Translations under genes and position numbers: made by a program | Shown: positions 1-10,701 of the stretch, one piece after another | How the letters are laid out: every line of letters starts with the position of its first letter | Position numbering within the stretch: the stretch's first letter is position 1 | Notes under the pieces: model-generated | What the model saw: the letters and a program-made list of their open reading frames with translations, nothing else | Databases searched by the model: none | What the model was told of the DNA's origin: nothing | Assembly (NCBI GenBank): GCA_024305745.1 | Contig: JAHRBS010000007.1 | Coordinates: 744,001-808,000, forward strand | DNA: 64,000 nucleotides | From: Polyporus tsugae | Taxonomy: Eukaryota > Basidiomycota > Agaricomycetes > Polyporales > Polyporaceae | Reading direction: 5' to 3'

Positions 1-30
1 GTTCCGATGAGTGACGCAAGAGGTTCCTAC

Positions 31-781
31 CGAAGCAGCTCAAGAATCGCGAGAACGATGTCGTTAACGTAACAGAAGCCGCTGGCTTCTGCCTTCTTCG
101 CGTGGTGGAGACCGCCGCTCCAGTTGATGGCAATATCGGTAGTTCCAGCACAGAGCTTCCGCGCAGCAGCCAAAGAAGCCCCAGCGTACATTTTGCAGAA
201 GTCGAACATGTCGGAGAATATCGGACAATCTTCGACGCAGTTGAATCTGTCAATCATGGACTTCATCTCGGATTGGTTGTGAGGGGTCACTCTGCTGAAG
301 AGTTAGTTGCGGTTCGTGGCTACAGCTCCGAACATACTTTGACAGAAAGTCGATGTAATCATGCTCATGATATGCTTCGAGCTCCGCTTGCGTGGCAGGC
401 CTTGGACAGTAGATATTGTGTATCTGTTTATCCAAGCCGTACCCCAACACGAGAGCATTCGTCAATGTAAGTCGATGTGGCTTCATTGGATGATGTTCCT
501 GAGGTCAGAATAGTGTGGCTCAATTAGTAATTCGATGCTGATTGTCTTTTTCGTACCCCATAGTGCTGTGCGCCGACGCCTTTTGGATAGTAGTAGGACA
601 CGATCGGACGAGAATGTGGCTGTAAATTAGCGAGGTCAGTAACAATGGAGTGGTTGAAATCATCGGCCAATCATACATTTACTCGTTCAGTTATAGGCTC
701 TGCAATTCCATGAGGGCCTCTGTCGTCGAAATATGGCGAGGCGGAGAACGTAAGGGAGGTGGCTTGAGACGAGCGAACCAT
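31..781 (-). CDS. hos2: Class I histone deacetylase, Hos2-like (5' part)
   Basis: Zn-dependent lysine deacetylase acting on histone tails in the nucleus. Hos2 is the catalytic subunit of the yeast Set3 complex (family knowledge). Rebuilt exons are 677-781, 557-619, 338-498 and 31-291. The introns of 57, 58 and 46 bp start GTATGA, GTACGA and GTATGT, and a further donor at position 30 leads off the window. About 196 residues are visible. Early motifs are [18 protein letters not shown] and [12 protein letters not shown]; the C-terminal visible part has [18 protein letters not shown] with the paired catalytic-site histidines, and [16 protein letters not shown]. The residues around FLSK, YAGASL and DIAINWSGG resemble Hos2 more than Rpd3. 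The Asp and His zinc ligands lie beyond the edge. It is divergent with PER1. The start is the ATG that gives the only phase-consistent first exon. Confidence 0.93.
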
Positions 782-1271
782 GCCTAATGCTGCGCTGTCC
801 CCGCAAGACTATTACTAATAGCAAAAGCAGGCTGTTCACAAAGCGTTCCTTTGACGGTTGTAGCCCTCAGGGGGGTGCTAACAGTGTAATGAAAGCCTTG
901 TGAGAGTGGTTGTAGCGGTGATGCTCCCCTGTTGGTACTTTGTTAGTAACGGTGGTGAACTGTGTCGTAAAAATATAAAACCAATCTCTACTATTTATTC
1001 AGGTATTATATACTCACTTTTCACCCACTCTGAGTGGGAACGAATGATGGTTGTGGTTTCTGTGCGGTTGAGGGATATCGGGAGGAGTGTTGAATGCATG
1101 ACCGAGTTGGAAGTTTGGCGGGCCTTTGCGAGGCTGCTTAGGTAAGCTTCCGGTTTTGGATACCCCGCTTTTCACCCCCCAGCGTCCCCCTTCCGACTTC
1201 CTCCCCGTCCACCACGTCCTGCTCGCCATCTTCCACGTCGTTCTCGCCGTCTCTGTACTGGTCACCAAGAC
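782..1271. promoter_or_regulatory. Divergent intergenic region, HDAC / PER1
   Basis: 490 bp between two head-to-head genes, so it must hold both promoters. An AT-rich patch lies near 960-1015 and a pyrimidine-rich stretch near 1160-1260 precedes the PER1 start. I see no other gene. Confidence 0.5.
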
Positions 1272-2364
1272 ATGAAAATTAATTGTGTCCCTCTTTATCT
1301 TTTCCTTGGTCTTACTCTGGTACCGGCGGCCTTATCGTCTTCTGGAGACCGAGCAGACGAATTCAGAAGTTGCGTCGCTGCATGTCAAACTCGAACATGC
1401 GAGAGTTCATCCCCACCGCCCCTGTCACTCGCCTTGCGACTCACTCGATGGACATGTGTTGACGATTGCAAGTATCAGTGTATGCATCTCATCACCGATC
1501 AAGCAATACAACACGGGAGGCCAGTCCAACAGTACTACGGGAAATGGCCGTTTTGGCGGTTTGCTGGCATGCAAGAGCCCGCCTCCGTCCTCTTCTCCGT
1601 TTTCAACTTCCTTGCACACTGGGGAGGCGCACGCAAAATTCAGGCCAGAGTTCCGGATGCCCATCCCATGAAGAAGTACTATACCATGTTCGCGTTCGTC
1701 AGCATGAACGCCTGGGTCTGGTCGTCAGTCTTCCACACGCGAGGTCGGCTCCTTTAGTTGGCTCTGGAGAACATAAGAACTAAAGGGCGATATCTGGTAT
1801 GTAGATCTACCCTTTACTGAGAAGCTGGATTACTTCTCCGCTGCACTCGCCATCCTCTACGCCCTCTACTACGTCGTCATTCGCCTGTTCCACATCTACC
1901 CCGTCGAGAGATACCGCCTGACCACCAGTTCGCCCTCTTCATCCCGGGCCAGTATCCACATGTTGTGGACATCGCTTTGCTCCCTCGCTTTCTTCGGGCA
2001 TGTCTCATACCTTAGCCTTCTACCCCGCTTTGACTACACATACAACATGATATTCAACCTTGCTGTCGGCATGGCACATAATGTCCTTTGGATTTCATAC
2101 TCGCTGCCACCCTCGCTCTCCTTCATCCGCCGTTATCCGGGACGTCCACGAAGCTACCGACCTCGGCATGCGTACAAACCTGCGCTATTTGCCCTCGTCA
2201 CTACCGCCGCGACAGGGCTGGAGCTCTTCGACTTCCCACCATGGGCTGGAATCATTGATGCGCACTCCCTGTGGCATCTGGCCACGGCGCCCATTGCGGT
2301 GTTCTGGTACGACTTCCTTGTGGATGACGCATGCGACGACGGATGGAGGCCAGTGAAGCTATAG
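1272..2364 (+). CDS. PER1: PER1/PGAP3 GPI-anchor lipid remodelling protein
   Basis: ER or Golgi membrane protein needed for removal of the unsaturated acyl chain from GPI anchors (PER1/PGAP3 family, CREST-like hydrolase fold). Two exons, 1272-1743 and 1805-2364, join to 343 residues; the spliced junction reads HTRDLPFTEKLDYFSAALAIL, matching the family. An N-terminal hydrophobic signal (about 1-22) is followed by the Cys-rich luminal region with paired cysteines, WTCVDDCKYQCM, then YGKWPFWRFAGMQEPASV, several transmembrane segments, and the C-terminal DAHSLWHLATAPIAVFWYDF block that carries the conserved Asp/His residues. Length and order match the family. Nothing looks broken. Confidence 0.95.
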
Positions 2365-3682
2365 AGTGACGTGGTGCGTCGTGTGTTTTCCCAGGCTACA
2401 TCAGTAAGACTTACGGGAGGATCTTATGCTGTACAGTGTTCCCCCAAGTGTCACTTGATTGGACGTTGAACGTCGTGTGCAACGTCTTGACAGTAAGCAC
2501 AGATTCTTTCAAGTTACTTCCCTTGTTTAAACTGACTTGACCGTGGTTCCTCTATCTTGTTCGCCAAGATAGACGACACCGGCCTCGGACTCTGTGTATT
2601 GCCCTCATATATCGCGCAAGTTTCTGTCCAATACTTTGCTTCGCTGTTGGTACAACGCTGTCTTTGAGACACTCATGAGGGTGCTTACCTGCCAAGGGAT
2701 CAAAAGTATGCTTGCTATTACTTGCTCGTCAGCCAAGGCGGTCCCCTGATCCAGTCAAGCTGGCTGAGGTCTGATTGGGGCTTTCTATAGCTGTGGCCGA
2801 CTTGGACAGGTACGTATGCGGACGTTTGGACCGCTGAGCTACTCTCAGCGCGCAGCCAGATGCATAAGAGCTCAAATATCCCACCAATTGAAGCACTCGA
2901 TATTCGATTTCGGACCAGGTGGATGAGAAGCAAGTCAGGTTAAACTCAATCTTATTTTCCAGTTGCATCTTCTACACAATTATCAAGAGCAAAGTTTCCC
3001 AACTGCACAAGATCGCAATCTAATGCCTAAATTGACTCGTCTGCCCAAGAGATCAGCTGCCATCCTCCAAGCTCTTCGACTTGGAGACCTAGTGAGCAGT
3101 GCTTCAACAGTGCAGACATTTTGAAGGCTTCGGCATATTTATCGGCCATGGATTCCTTCATATCGGACCCATCTCGGAGGGTCATGCCTTGATGATTCCG
3201 AAGTAATGTCAGGCGCAAAGGCTCACGAAACCCGCAGTCAAAGCTGAAGTTGTTCCCGCCTCTTGGAGTCCATTCGAACCCTATGGACGAGGTGCCCGAC
3301 GAGCACCTCGCCGAAATCCTGCCAATCAAGAAGGCGCTGGACAGGGCATTGTCGACTACAACGCCCTGGAGGTATGCTCCCCTCCATCTCACAAACGAAA
3401 GCGTAGATGCCGATAGTACAACAGGACGATGACGTTTTAGCACGTCTTCCACATCATCCCGAAGCCGAACGAGAAGGAAGGCTCATCATCGCAGGCTGGC
3501 CGCGTGTTGAAGTCTTGACGGAGGAGCTCGGCGGCGACCCTCGAGAAGATCACGGCGCAACTCTGACCAGTATCTGGCAGGATGATAAGCGTCTATATTG
3601 AGAAGGCAAAAAAAACACTTGGTCTATTGGAGCTCGGGTGGAAAAGAGGGTGCATAGGCATGAGCATGAGCAAATCGGATCT
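2365..3682. other. Intergenic region with unassigned open frames
   Basis: 1.3 kb between PER1 and the 3' end of the DUF6593 gene. The longest open frame is on the minus strand at 3027-3452 (141 codons), and two overlapping plus-strand frames lie at 3250-3432 and 3407-3601. None shows a motif I recognise, and none could be extended by convincing splice sites. I treat it as non-coding or an undetermined hypothetical gene. Confidence 0.35.
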
Positions 3683-4553
3683 TCAACTACATCCGCGTTC
3701 TCTCCGAAGTCGTTCCACCAGGAGGAAAGAGACTGCACACAAAAACCTTCATGAAGAGACCTTCCAACCACGTCTATAAGCTGGTACTCACCGACGACGT
3801 AGTCCAAGCTCTCTATGATTGTTGGATCGCGGTCGACCTCAAGGTATGGAAATTGCGACATCCGGAGGACGTGCAGCAGCCGCTCCTCCTTGTGATATGC
3901 TGCCACCGGTTTGTCCGGGCGGTCGTCCCGCAGCAACTGCACCCCGTCAGCTCCACAGTATGATTTCAGAGCACCACCTAAAGGGTAAGCGACGCACCTC
4001 TAACCGCTTGTTATCAGCGTACCATATATACTTCCTGCCGTCTTTACCACGGAACCACGCCTGTCTTTGGGGACGCATCAGCGTACACATCACCGCCCAG
4101 ACTCAGCCAAATGTCTGACATTTCCTCGCCTTCGTCCTTCATCTTGCCCTTCCCCTTCCGATCTTTCCCAGTACCAGTGCCGGTGCACACAGTCCCGCCC
4201 CTCTCGTGGCCCTCCTCGAAGTGCAAAAAGTCATGCACGGCCTTGTACTCCCCGCCGCCGTACATCCGCAGCGCCATCGCGCGCTTCGCCTCGTCCTCTC
4301 TACCACCGGTGTCCCCGGGGGCGTGCCCGTTGAGCATCTCCGCGACGAGGGTGAACTCCTGCGTCTTGACGTCGAGCCGCGTCACGCGCGTGCGGTGGCG
4401 CTCCCAGGCGGGCGTGATGACCTCGTAGTAGAGCACGTCGGACGCGTTCGCGAGCACGGCGTTCCGCAGGGACGTCGTCGTGAACACGAGCTTGTGCGTC
4501 TCCCCCGCACCTGAGCCGGACTCCCGGATGTGGTAGACGGAGGTCATCAGCAT
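3683..4553 (-). CDS. DUF6593 domain-containing protein
   Basis: A family of unknown function common in Agaricomycetes. The last exon 3683-3730 joins across a 61-bp intron (3731-3791, GTGAGT...GCAG) to give ESLDYVVVSFLLVERLRR, a typical C-terminus. The exon before it encodes GVQLLRDDRPDKPVAAYHKE and LLHVLRMSQFPYLEV. The 5' exon starts at the ATG at 4553 and ends near 4070, and a short exon near 4020-4064 encodes AWFRGKDGRKYIW. A charged Gly/Lys/Glu-rich insert (KDRKGKGKMKDEGEE) precedes the WFRG motif. The two junctions flanking the middle exon could not be closed in one frame with introns of normal length. Either an unusually short intron is used or the sequence has an indel. Family call firm, exact middle exons not. 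Confidence 0.7.
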
Positions 4554-5030
4554 GTAAAGTCGAGACGTTAAAAAGATACGATCCAGGAGGGAAAGGAAGA
4601 ATAGAGATCGAGGCAGAAAACTGGCGAGGAGCAGTCGGCCAGTCAGAAAGAGGGGGCCACGTAGTGGAGCCGGGCACTTTATCGAGTCGGGAGCACCCAG
4701 CCTGTGGATGCGGTGCGCTGCCGACGGACCACCCCATACGCACCAAACCTACATTGCGTTATGTGAGAAATCGAAAGGAGACATAAGCCACTAACTCACC
4801 GGCTGAATATGTTACCCGAACACGTCGGTGGGAAGCCTACCGTCCGCGTTCTCATCCTGTGTGTCGGACGCGGCGTCTCTCCATGGAAACATACACACGA
4901 GTGGTGTACTCGCGCCGGTGGATGTTGCAAATGCATGTATGCTCTAGTCCATTGCTGTGGATGATATGATAATGGTACATTTTGGTTTATGCGTCCACGT
5001 CCCATGCAAAAATGATGCAAGTCTAAATGA
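4554..5030. other. Intergenic, DUF6593 promoter side and PRS 3' end
   Basis: 477 bp upstream of the DUF6593 start and downstream of the PRPP synthetase stop, both on the minus strand. No gene or repeat recognised. Confidence 0.4.
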
Positions 5031-6458
5031 TCAATACATACCGACACCGTTCACTCCCGCTCCCTCCACCCAATCGCCAAAGAGTAGCGAGATACTCTCC
5101 CCATTGTGAGTGCGGCGGATGCTCTCCGCGATGGTGTGGCTCACGTCCATCGTGACGAGCTTCGAGCAAGCCGCCTCGTGCTGCTTCTGGGGAACGGTGT
5201 TGGTGACCTGTGGCAATAATGCGTGAGATGCGAGAAGATCGGTACAGGACCCATGTACGGCGGGACGTAAATAGCCGGCCGCCGTGTTATGAAAAAAGCT
5301 GAGAAAGGCAGACGTACCACAAGCTGCTCAATGGGGAGGCCTTCGATCATTTTCATGTTCGTCTCCGACAGTAGACCTTGCAAATCACACGCCCGATTAG
5401 GTATTCAGCGTGCTCAAGACCATCCAGCGCTACTTACCATGAGAGATCAAGGCATACACCTTCTTCGCACCGTTATCAGCGAGCGAGCGAGCGGCCAGCG
5501 CAAGCGTGTTCCCGGTATCTATCATGTCATCGACCAGGATCGCGACCTGCAGGCGCATCGGGGCCTTTTAATACGTGATCGGCGGACTAGCCTCGACGCG
5601 ATGCACACCTTGTCGCGTACATCCCCGACCAGCACCTCCATCTTCTCCGGGCCGCCCGGGTCCCGCTTTCGCTCTCTATGAATCAACGCGAATTCGACTC
5701 CGAGCTTGTCCGCGATGGCAGTCACCCTAAAATCATACGTCAGCATGACGGCACCCGAACACGAGCATACGGGAGATCGGCGCATATAGCACTCACCGTT
5801 TCGCACCTCCCGCATCCGGACTGACGATGATGCTATTCTTCCACCCTTCGATGTTCCTCTTGATGTACGAGATCGTGAGCGGCTCGGAGTAGAGGTTGTC
5901 GACGGGGAAGTCGAAGAAGCCCTGGATCTGGCTCGCGTGCAGATCCATGGTGATAACATGGTCACAGCCAGCTACCGCGAGCATGTTGGCGACGAGCTTC
6001 GCAGTGATCGGGGCGCGCGACTTGTCCTTCTTGTCCATGCGCGCATAGGGGAAGCAGGGGATGACGGCCGTGATGCGCCGGGCGGACGCACCCTTGCAGG
6101 CGGAGATGAGGATGAGGAGCTCCATGAGGTTGTCGTTCACGTCGGAGCAGCCGGTCTGGATGATGTAAACATCCTCGTCGCGGACGGACTCAGTGATTTT
6201 GACGTTGATCTCGCCATTGGAAAACTTCTTGACCGTGCAAGGAGTGAGGGGTACGTTGAGTCTGAAAGCGGGATGAATGACTGCTCGCGAGACGGCAGCG
6301 CGATCCCATGGAAAGCAGAAGCTCACCGCTCGACCACGGCTTGGGCGAGCCCGGGGTGACTGTTCCCTGTACCTCATGTCAGCTGGGGTGGACACCGATG
6401 GCGCTGGGGACCATGACGACGCACCGGTGAGGATCCTGACAGAGTTCCCGCGCAACAT
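5031..6458 (-). CDS. PRS: Ribose-phosphate pyrophosphokinase (PRPP synthetase)
   Basis: Makes PRPP from ribose 5-phosphate and ATP for purine, pyrimidine, His and Trp synthesis; cytosolic. Seven exons: 6425-6458, 6327-6366, 5797-6261, 5609-5726, 5438-5546, 5318-5376 and 5031-5207, giving 333 residues. The N-terminus spliced across two introns reads [20 protein letters not shown]. Seen motifs are [12 protein letters not shown], the ATP/Mg region [15 protein letters not shown] with PVDNLYSEP (about 125-150), SPDAGGAKR, and the PRPP-binding loop [12 protein letters not shown] (about 221-232). It lacks the long insertions of yeast Prs1/Prs5, so it fits the short Prs2/3/4 type. An upstream in-frame TTG at 6473 was rejected in favour of the first ATG. 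Confidence 0.96.
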
Positions 6459-6769
6459 GGCTTTCCAAGACAATTAGAGCATATGCGAGCTAAGATAGAG
6501 TAGAGAGCGGGAGCCAAGAGAGGAGGAGGGGCAGTGGAGGGAGCAAAGTCATAGCAAATTCTCGGCGCTCCGCAATTCTCGCAAAGCCCGATATTTGCTC
6601 CGAACAAATAAAGGTCACCCACGTGCGATAGCATGAGCGTCTAACGGTGTCTGGCCAATCCGGAACGCCGCAATTTAGCCGCAATTACCCGAAATACACG
6701 TACCGTGCTCTCATGCCTCGTCCGTACGGATGCCATCAGAGGAATCACGAGGATACACAATTCCCTCCA
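6459..6769. other. Intergenic, PRS promoter and PRO1 3' flank
   Basis: 311 bp upstream of PRS and downstream of the PRO1 stop. Both genes run on the minus strand. No other feature seen. Confidence 0.4.
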
Positions 6770-8736
6770 CTACGACGGAGGCACACGAATTGTAATATGT
6801 TCTACGACATACTCCGAGTCTGCGTATCCCAGCAGCTGAGGGATGTACGAACTGAAAACAAGGCGCCGTCAGCATCGGAACTGTGATCGATGGCAGAACC
6901 ACAGTACCTTCTCAGCCCCTTCACCCGCTCGATCTGTGCTGAATTATAGTTCGCAAGCCCCCGCCCCACCTCCTCCAGCTCCCACTCCGCACAATTCTCT
7001 CCAGCCACCCGCTCGATGACCACCGTGTCCTCGTCCGGCAGCGCCCTGAACGACAGCGACGGCGTCATCTCCTCGTCCAGCGGCATCATGTGCTCCAGGG
7101 TCGATATCGACGAGATGGACGAGCTCAGTGACGCTGCCGCATTGATCTCAGGCGTGTTGGGTTCCGTGATCACGTTCCCTTCCGGGTACATCGTTCGTGC
7201 CCCGGTGGCTGTCGGACTCTCCGTGTCCGATGGGTCCCCCTGCCGACGCCTTCGGATGACGATACGCACAGCCTGCCCCGATGCAAAGGCACCTCGGACA
7301 CCAATAACCCCAGCCGCCAGGAGTCGCCCACCAGACTCGCGCTTCGAAAGGACGTGATGTGCACCGCCGTCGATGACGACGCTCCCAGAAGGGAAAAGCG
7401 TGTGGCTCGTCCAAGACTTTAGGTCGCGGAGGGGGATCGCGGAAGGCACAAACGCCGTATGCGGCGGTCTGGCCAGCGAGGTCGCCGTCGCCGGAACGCC
7501 GGTCGGGATGGTGGCGGTAGAGGCACTGGGGGTGACGGACTCTCTCGATGAAGTCGATGCTGCAGTGGGAGTGGAAGTTGGGGAGAGGAGGTGCGGTTCA
7601 GGACTTGATCGTCCTGACTGCAGGCCCGTGAGGGGAGTGTTCGCGCCGGACTTGAACTGGGCGTTGTACTCGATGATCTTGAAAATGTTCTTCGGGTCCT
7701 TGCTTGAGGTGATGACCGTGGTGACTCCCGCTGCCATCGCGATTTCGGCTGCAATGAGCTTGGTCTCCATGCCGCCAGTGCCCAAGTTGGAACCAAGAGT
7801 GGTGGTGCTGACTGTTAAAGGGAGTGAGTACCTTCCCATCTGAATGCATGACAGTGAAAGCCTACCTTGCGACCTGATGGTGTCTATCGAAGACACGACG
7901 TCTATCCGAGCGGCATTGAGGTCTTTTCTAGGGTTGGAGGTATACAATCCGTCGACGTCGGTGAGCAAGAACAGATAGTCTGCATGTAACATGGACGAGG
8001 TGATGGCGGACAATGTGTCGTTGTCGCCGAATTTGATTTCCTAATCTCAGTCGGTCACGAAAGACACGCATCTCATCCAGCAGTGTACTCACACTAACGG
8101 ACACGGTATCATTTTCGTTGACGATGGGGACCACGCCCATCGACAGCAGCTCCTTGAACGTGTTGACAGCGTTCAGATAGCGTGTTCGCTACAGGTTGGC
8201 GAACGAAGAGTCAGATGTTGAAATACGCTCCGCGCATGCATCTAGAAGAGAACTCACGTCCGCGATGTCACCACGCGTAAGCAGCACCTGCGCGATGGGC
8301 TGCCCAAGCTGTCCGAATAGGTTATCCCACAACGCGATGAGGCGTCCCTGCCCTATCGCCGCCAACGCCTGATAGCCGTATCAGGCTCGGACTCCATTCA
8401 AACGCACACTCGCGAAGAGAAGGACGACGGACCTGCTTTTTCGACAGACTCTTCGGCCGCGACGCGACCTCCATCCGCTTCAGCCCAACCCCAATCGCGC
8501 CCGAACTAACAAGCACGACCTTGTGTCCGTGCTCGCGGAGGTCGACGACGGTCTCGACGATCGCCGAAAGCGTCGAGAGGAGCGGCTGGTGCGTCGTCTC
8601 ATGCACGATAGACGAGGTCCCTGTACACGCCCGCACGTATGCGCACCGTCAGCCCGCCTCCTTGCGCTCCGAACCGGTCTCACGTACCGAGCTTGATCAC
8701 AATCGTCTGCGATGGGGCATGCCGCGGGCGCGCCAT
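6770..8736 (-). CDS. PRO1: Glutamate 5-kinase with C-terminal PUA domain
   Basis: First step of proline synthesis: ATP-dependent phosphorylation of glutamate; cytosolic. Seven exons: 8688-8736, 8433-8620, 8258-8368, 8093-8188, 7866-8040, 6908-7811 and 6770-6851, giving 534 residues. The amino-acid-kinase domain starts [14 protein letters not shown] (about 11-24), followed by [63 protein letters not shown] and [14 protein letters not shown] Ser/Thr/Pro-rich linker of about 60 residues separates it from the PUA-like domain ([14 protein letters not shown] onward). The last exon gives [18 protein letters not shown]. The linker is longer and more repetitive than in the bacterial enzyme, which suggests a flexible or regulated hinge. 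Confidence 0.96.
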
Positions 8737-9099
8737 GATGGACAGTTGCAAGTAATTGGCCGAGAACACCTATATGAACCTTGGGCGAGCTTGCGTTGGT
8801 GGGGGTTTGGTGCAGTGGGAGGCACTGAGCTCAAGGAGGGCCGAAGGTCGGATTGACTCATGGCGAAGTGCAAGGAAGCGAGGGCAGGCTAAATGACACG
8901 AGGCGCCCAGCCCCAACCTGGCGCTTCAAGTCAACTTCCAAGGTCCCTCAAGTTCACTCTCTCGCGAAAATATCGGAAACCATTTATCAGGCAGGACATT
9001 TAGCAGGGGTCGCTCGTATGTGGTACAAAGAGCATATACATGGGCATGCGATCACATTACAACATTAACCCGAGCCGGCGTAAGATCTACTAGTACTTA
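8737..9099. other. Intergenic, PRO1 promoter
   Basis: 363 bp upstream of PRO1 and downstream of the dioxygenase-like gene. No gene recognised. Confidence 0.4.
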
Positions 9100-10071
9100 C
9101 TAGTCCCTCGGTGCTTTGGCGGCCTCCTTCTCGCCTCGGAGGATCTGCTCGACGTTCGCGCCGATCCGCTTGCGCTCTTCCAATGACAGCGTCGGCGCTG
9201 TGGAAGAGTACCCAAGCTCTGTGGCGGAGCGGTCAGAACGACCTATCGAATCACGCTCAGAGCACCACACTCACTGAGGCTGGGGTACTGGAGGGGGACT
9301 TCGTCGCTCTTGATCGGCAGCGTCGACAGGTCCAAGGGGAAAGCTGGACCAAGCCAAGCCTGGCGAATCTCGTGGTCCCTAAATGGTGTTGTTCAGTGGC
9401 TGCAGTTGACGCCAAAATGTTGGGAACCCTGCTCACTTCCGCTACAACGGCAAGGCGCATTTAGCAAACATAATCGGGAGGCGGAAAAGGCGGACGTACC
9501 TCCTCACGAGTCAGAGGGTGGATGAGGACACTGTAGGACATGCTCAGCTTGTGGAAAGAATAACGGGACTACCGACCAACCTCAGGTTGCCCCTGTTCAG
9601 AACAAGATACGAGTACACAGACACGAAAGATTCTGCCGGGCACCAGATCTCGTATGACCCTGAAGGGCGGCGGGTTGAACCCAATAGCACGATGTCTTGG
9701 AACAGTATAGAACTCACCAACAGGATGCGGTCCAATAGGGTCCGTGTTCACGCGGAAGAGCGGCACGGCAACAAATGCTCCATCGCGCCTCAGACGCAGA
9801 ACGGCATCACGGAGCTCGAGGGCAGCCTGGTGCTCGTCTGCGTTCCGCTGGTGGAAGTAGATATCTAACAAACGCCACAGTAGTGTCATCAGCACAACAC
9901 GCATGTATATGTGGGCCTCGCACGCACGGAAATGCCATTCTCTGTGAAGGGTTTCCAAAGCAGCTTCAGCAATCATCATCCGTGTGCAGGTGCCTCCCGA
10001 GGAGTGGAGGAATGGCATACTTACTTGATCTCGGACTCGACCACTTCCTTGACGTCCGTGCTCGGTGCCAT
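9100..10071 (-). CDS. DOPA 4,5-dioxygenase-like protein with microexons
   Basis: Small cupin-like protein of the DOPA-dioxygenase family, whose characterised members cleave the catechol ring of DOPA (betalain pigment route in Amanita). The substrate here is unknown. Eight exons: 10025-10071, 9928-9941 (14 nt), 9718-9864, 9581-9659, 9500-9530, 9437-9441 (5 nt), 9275-9378 and 9100-9218, totalling 181 residues. The 14-nt exon restores EWHFHIYFHQ and the 5-nt exon restores TREERKDHEIRQAWLGP; without them both conserved blocks fall out of frame. The two introns flanking the 5-nt exon are each 58 bp with canonical ends. Further family motifs are PIGPHPVGSYEIWCP and NRGNLSVLIHPLT. The start is the ATG at 10071; an upstream in-frame GTG was not used. 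It is divergent with the PL14-like gene. Confidence 0.85.
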
Positions 10072-10701
10072 TTCGACAGCGTTTGCCCAAGGGATTCTCT
10101 GCGCCGGTGCGATAGGGAGTGGTCCTGGCGTGAGGTATGTGCGGCCATTTCGGGGCCATTTTGAGTTCGCGAAGCGAAGGCGGAGCACGGCGGGAAGATC
10201 AGCGGGACGTCCACGCGATTGCACAGCGTTCTTGCCTCATCTCAACCACCATGTCCCCGGCGCACGAGTCGCATCCCCCTCTATCGCATCCACCTGTTCG
10301 ACACTCGTAGTATTGGATTATGATGCTTTGGTATGCAAAACAAGAACTTAGGGTTCTAAGGACGGTCTTATGACTTTGTTTGGTGTGCCATGCGCACACG
10401 AGGAATGAGAGCACATTCTGTATGTAGCAGGTACGTTTATGATCCCGCATCTCAAGTTGAGACTCATATGCTCATTTTCTATCGGGTCTCTCTGCCATTT
10501 TAGGGGGCCCATACTATTTGCGCATGATCGGTCCCTACGGACGCCGCTCTGTCTATTCTGCTGGACTGGAACGAAACGTCTGGTCCGCCTCCCGTACCTT
10601 GTCTATGTTGCCACTCCTTCATAACTGATATGTATCTCGCATCTGCATCCATTCGACCGTCCTTTCGTTCTTTGCTTCGCTAGTATCTGCAAACCTACGA
10701 C
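10072..10701. promoter_or_regulatory. Divergent intergenic region, dioxygenase-like / PL14-like
   Basis: 630 bp between two head-to-head genes. It is pyrimidine-rich just before the PL14-like start (about 10640-10690), a common feature of fungal promoters. No other gene seen. Confidence 0.4.

Noticed and set aside
3027..3452. 141-codon minus-strand frame as an extra 3' exon of the DUF6593 gene
   Set aside because: The DUF6593 C-terminus is complete with a stop at 3683-3685, so the frame is not needed and shows no family similarity.
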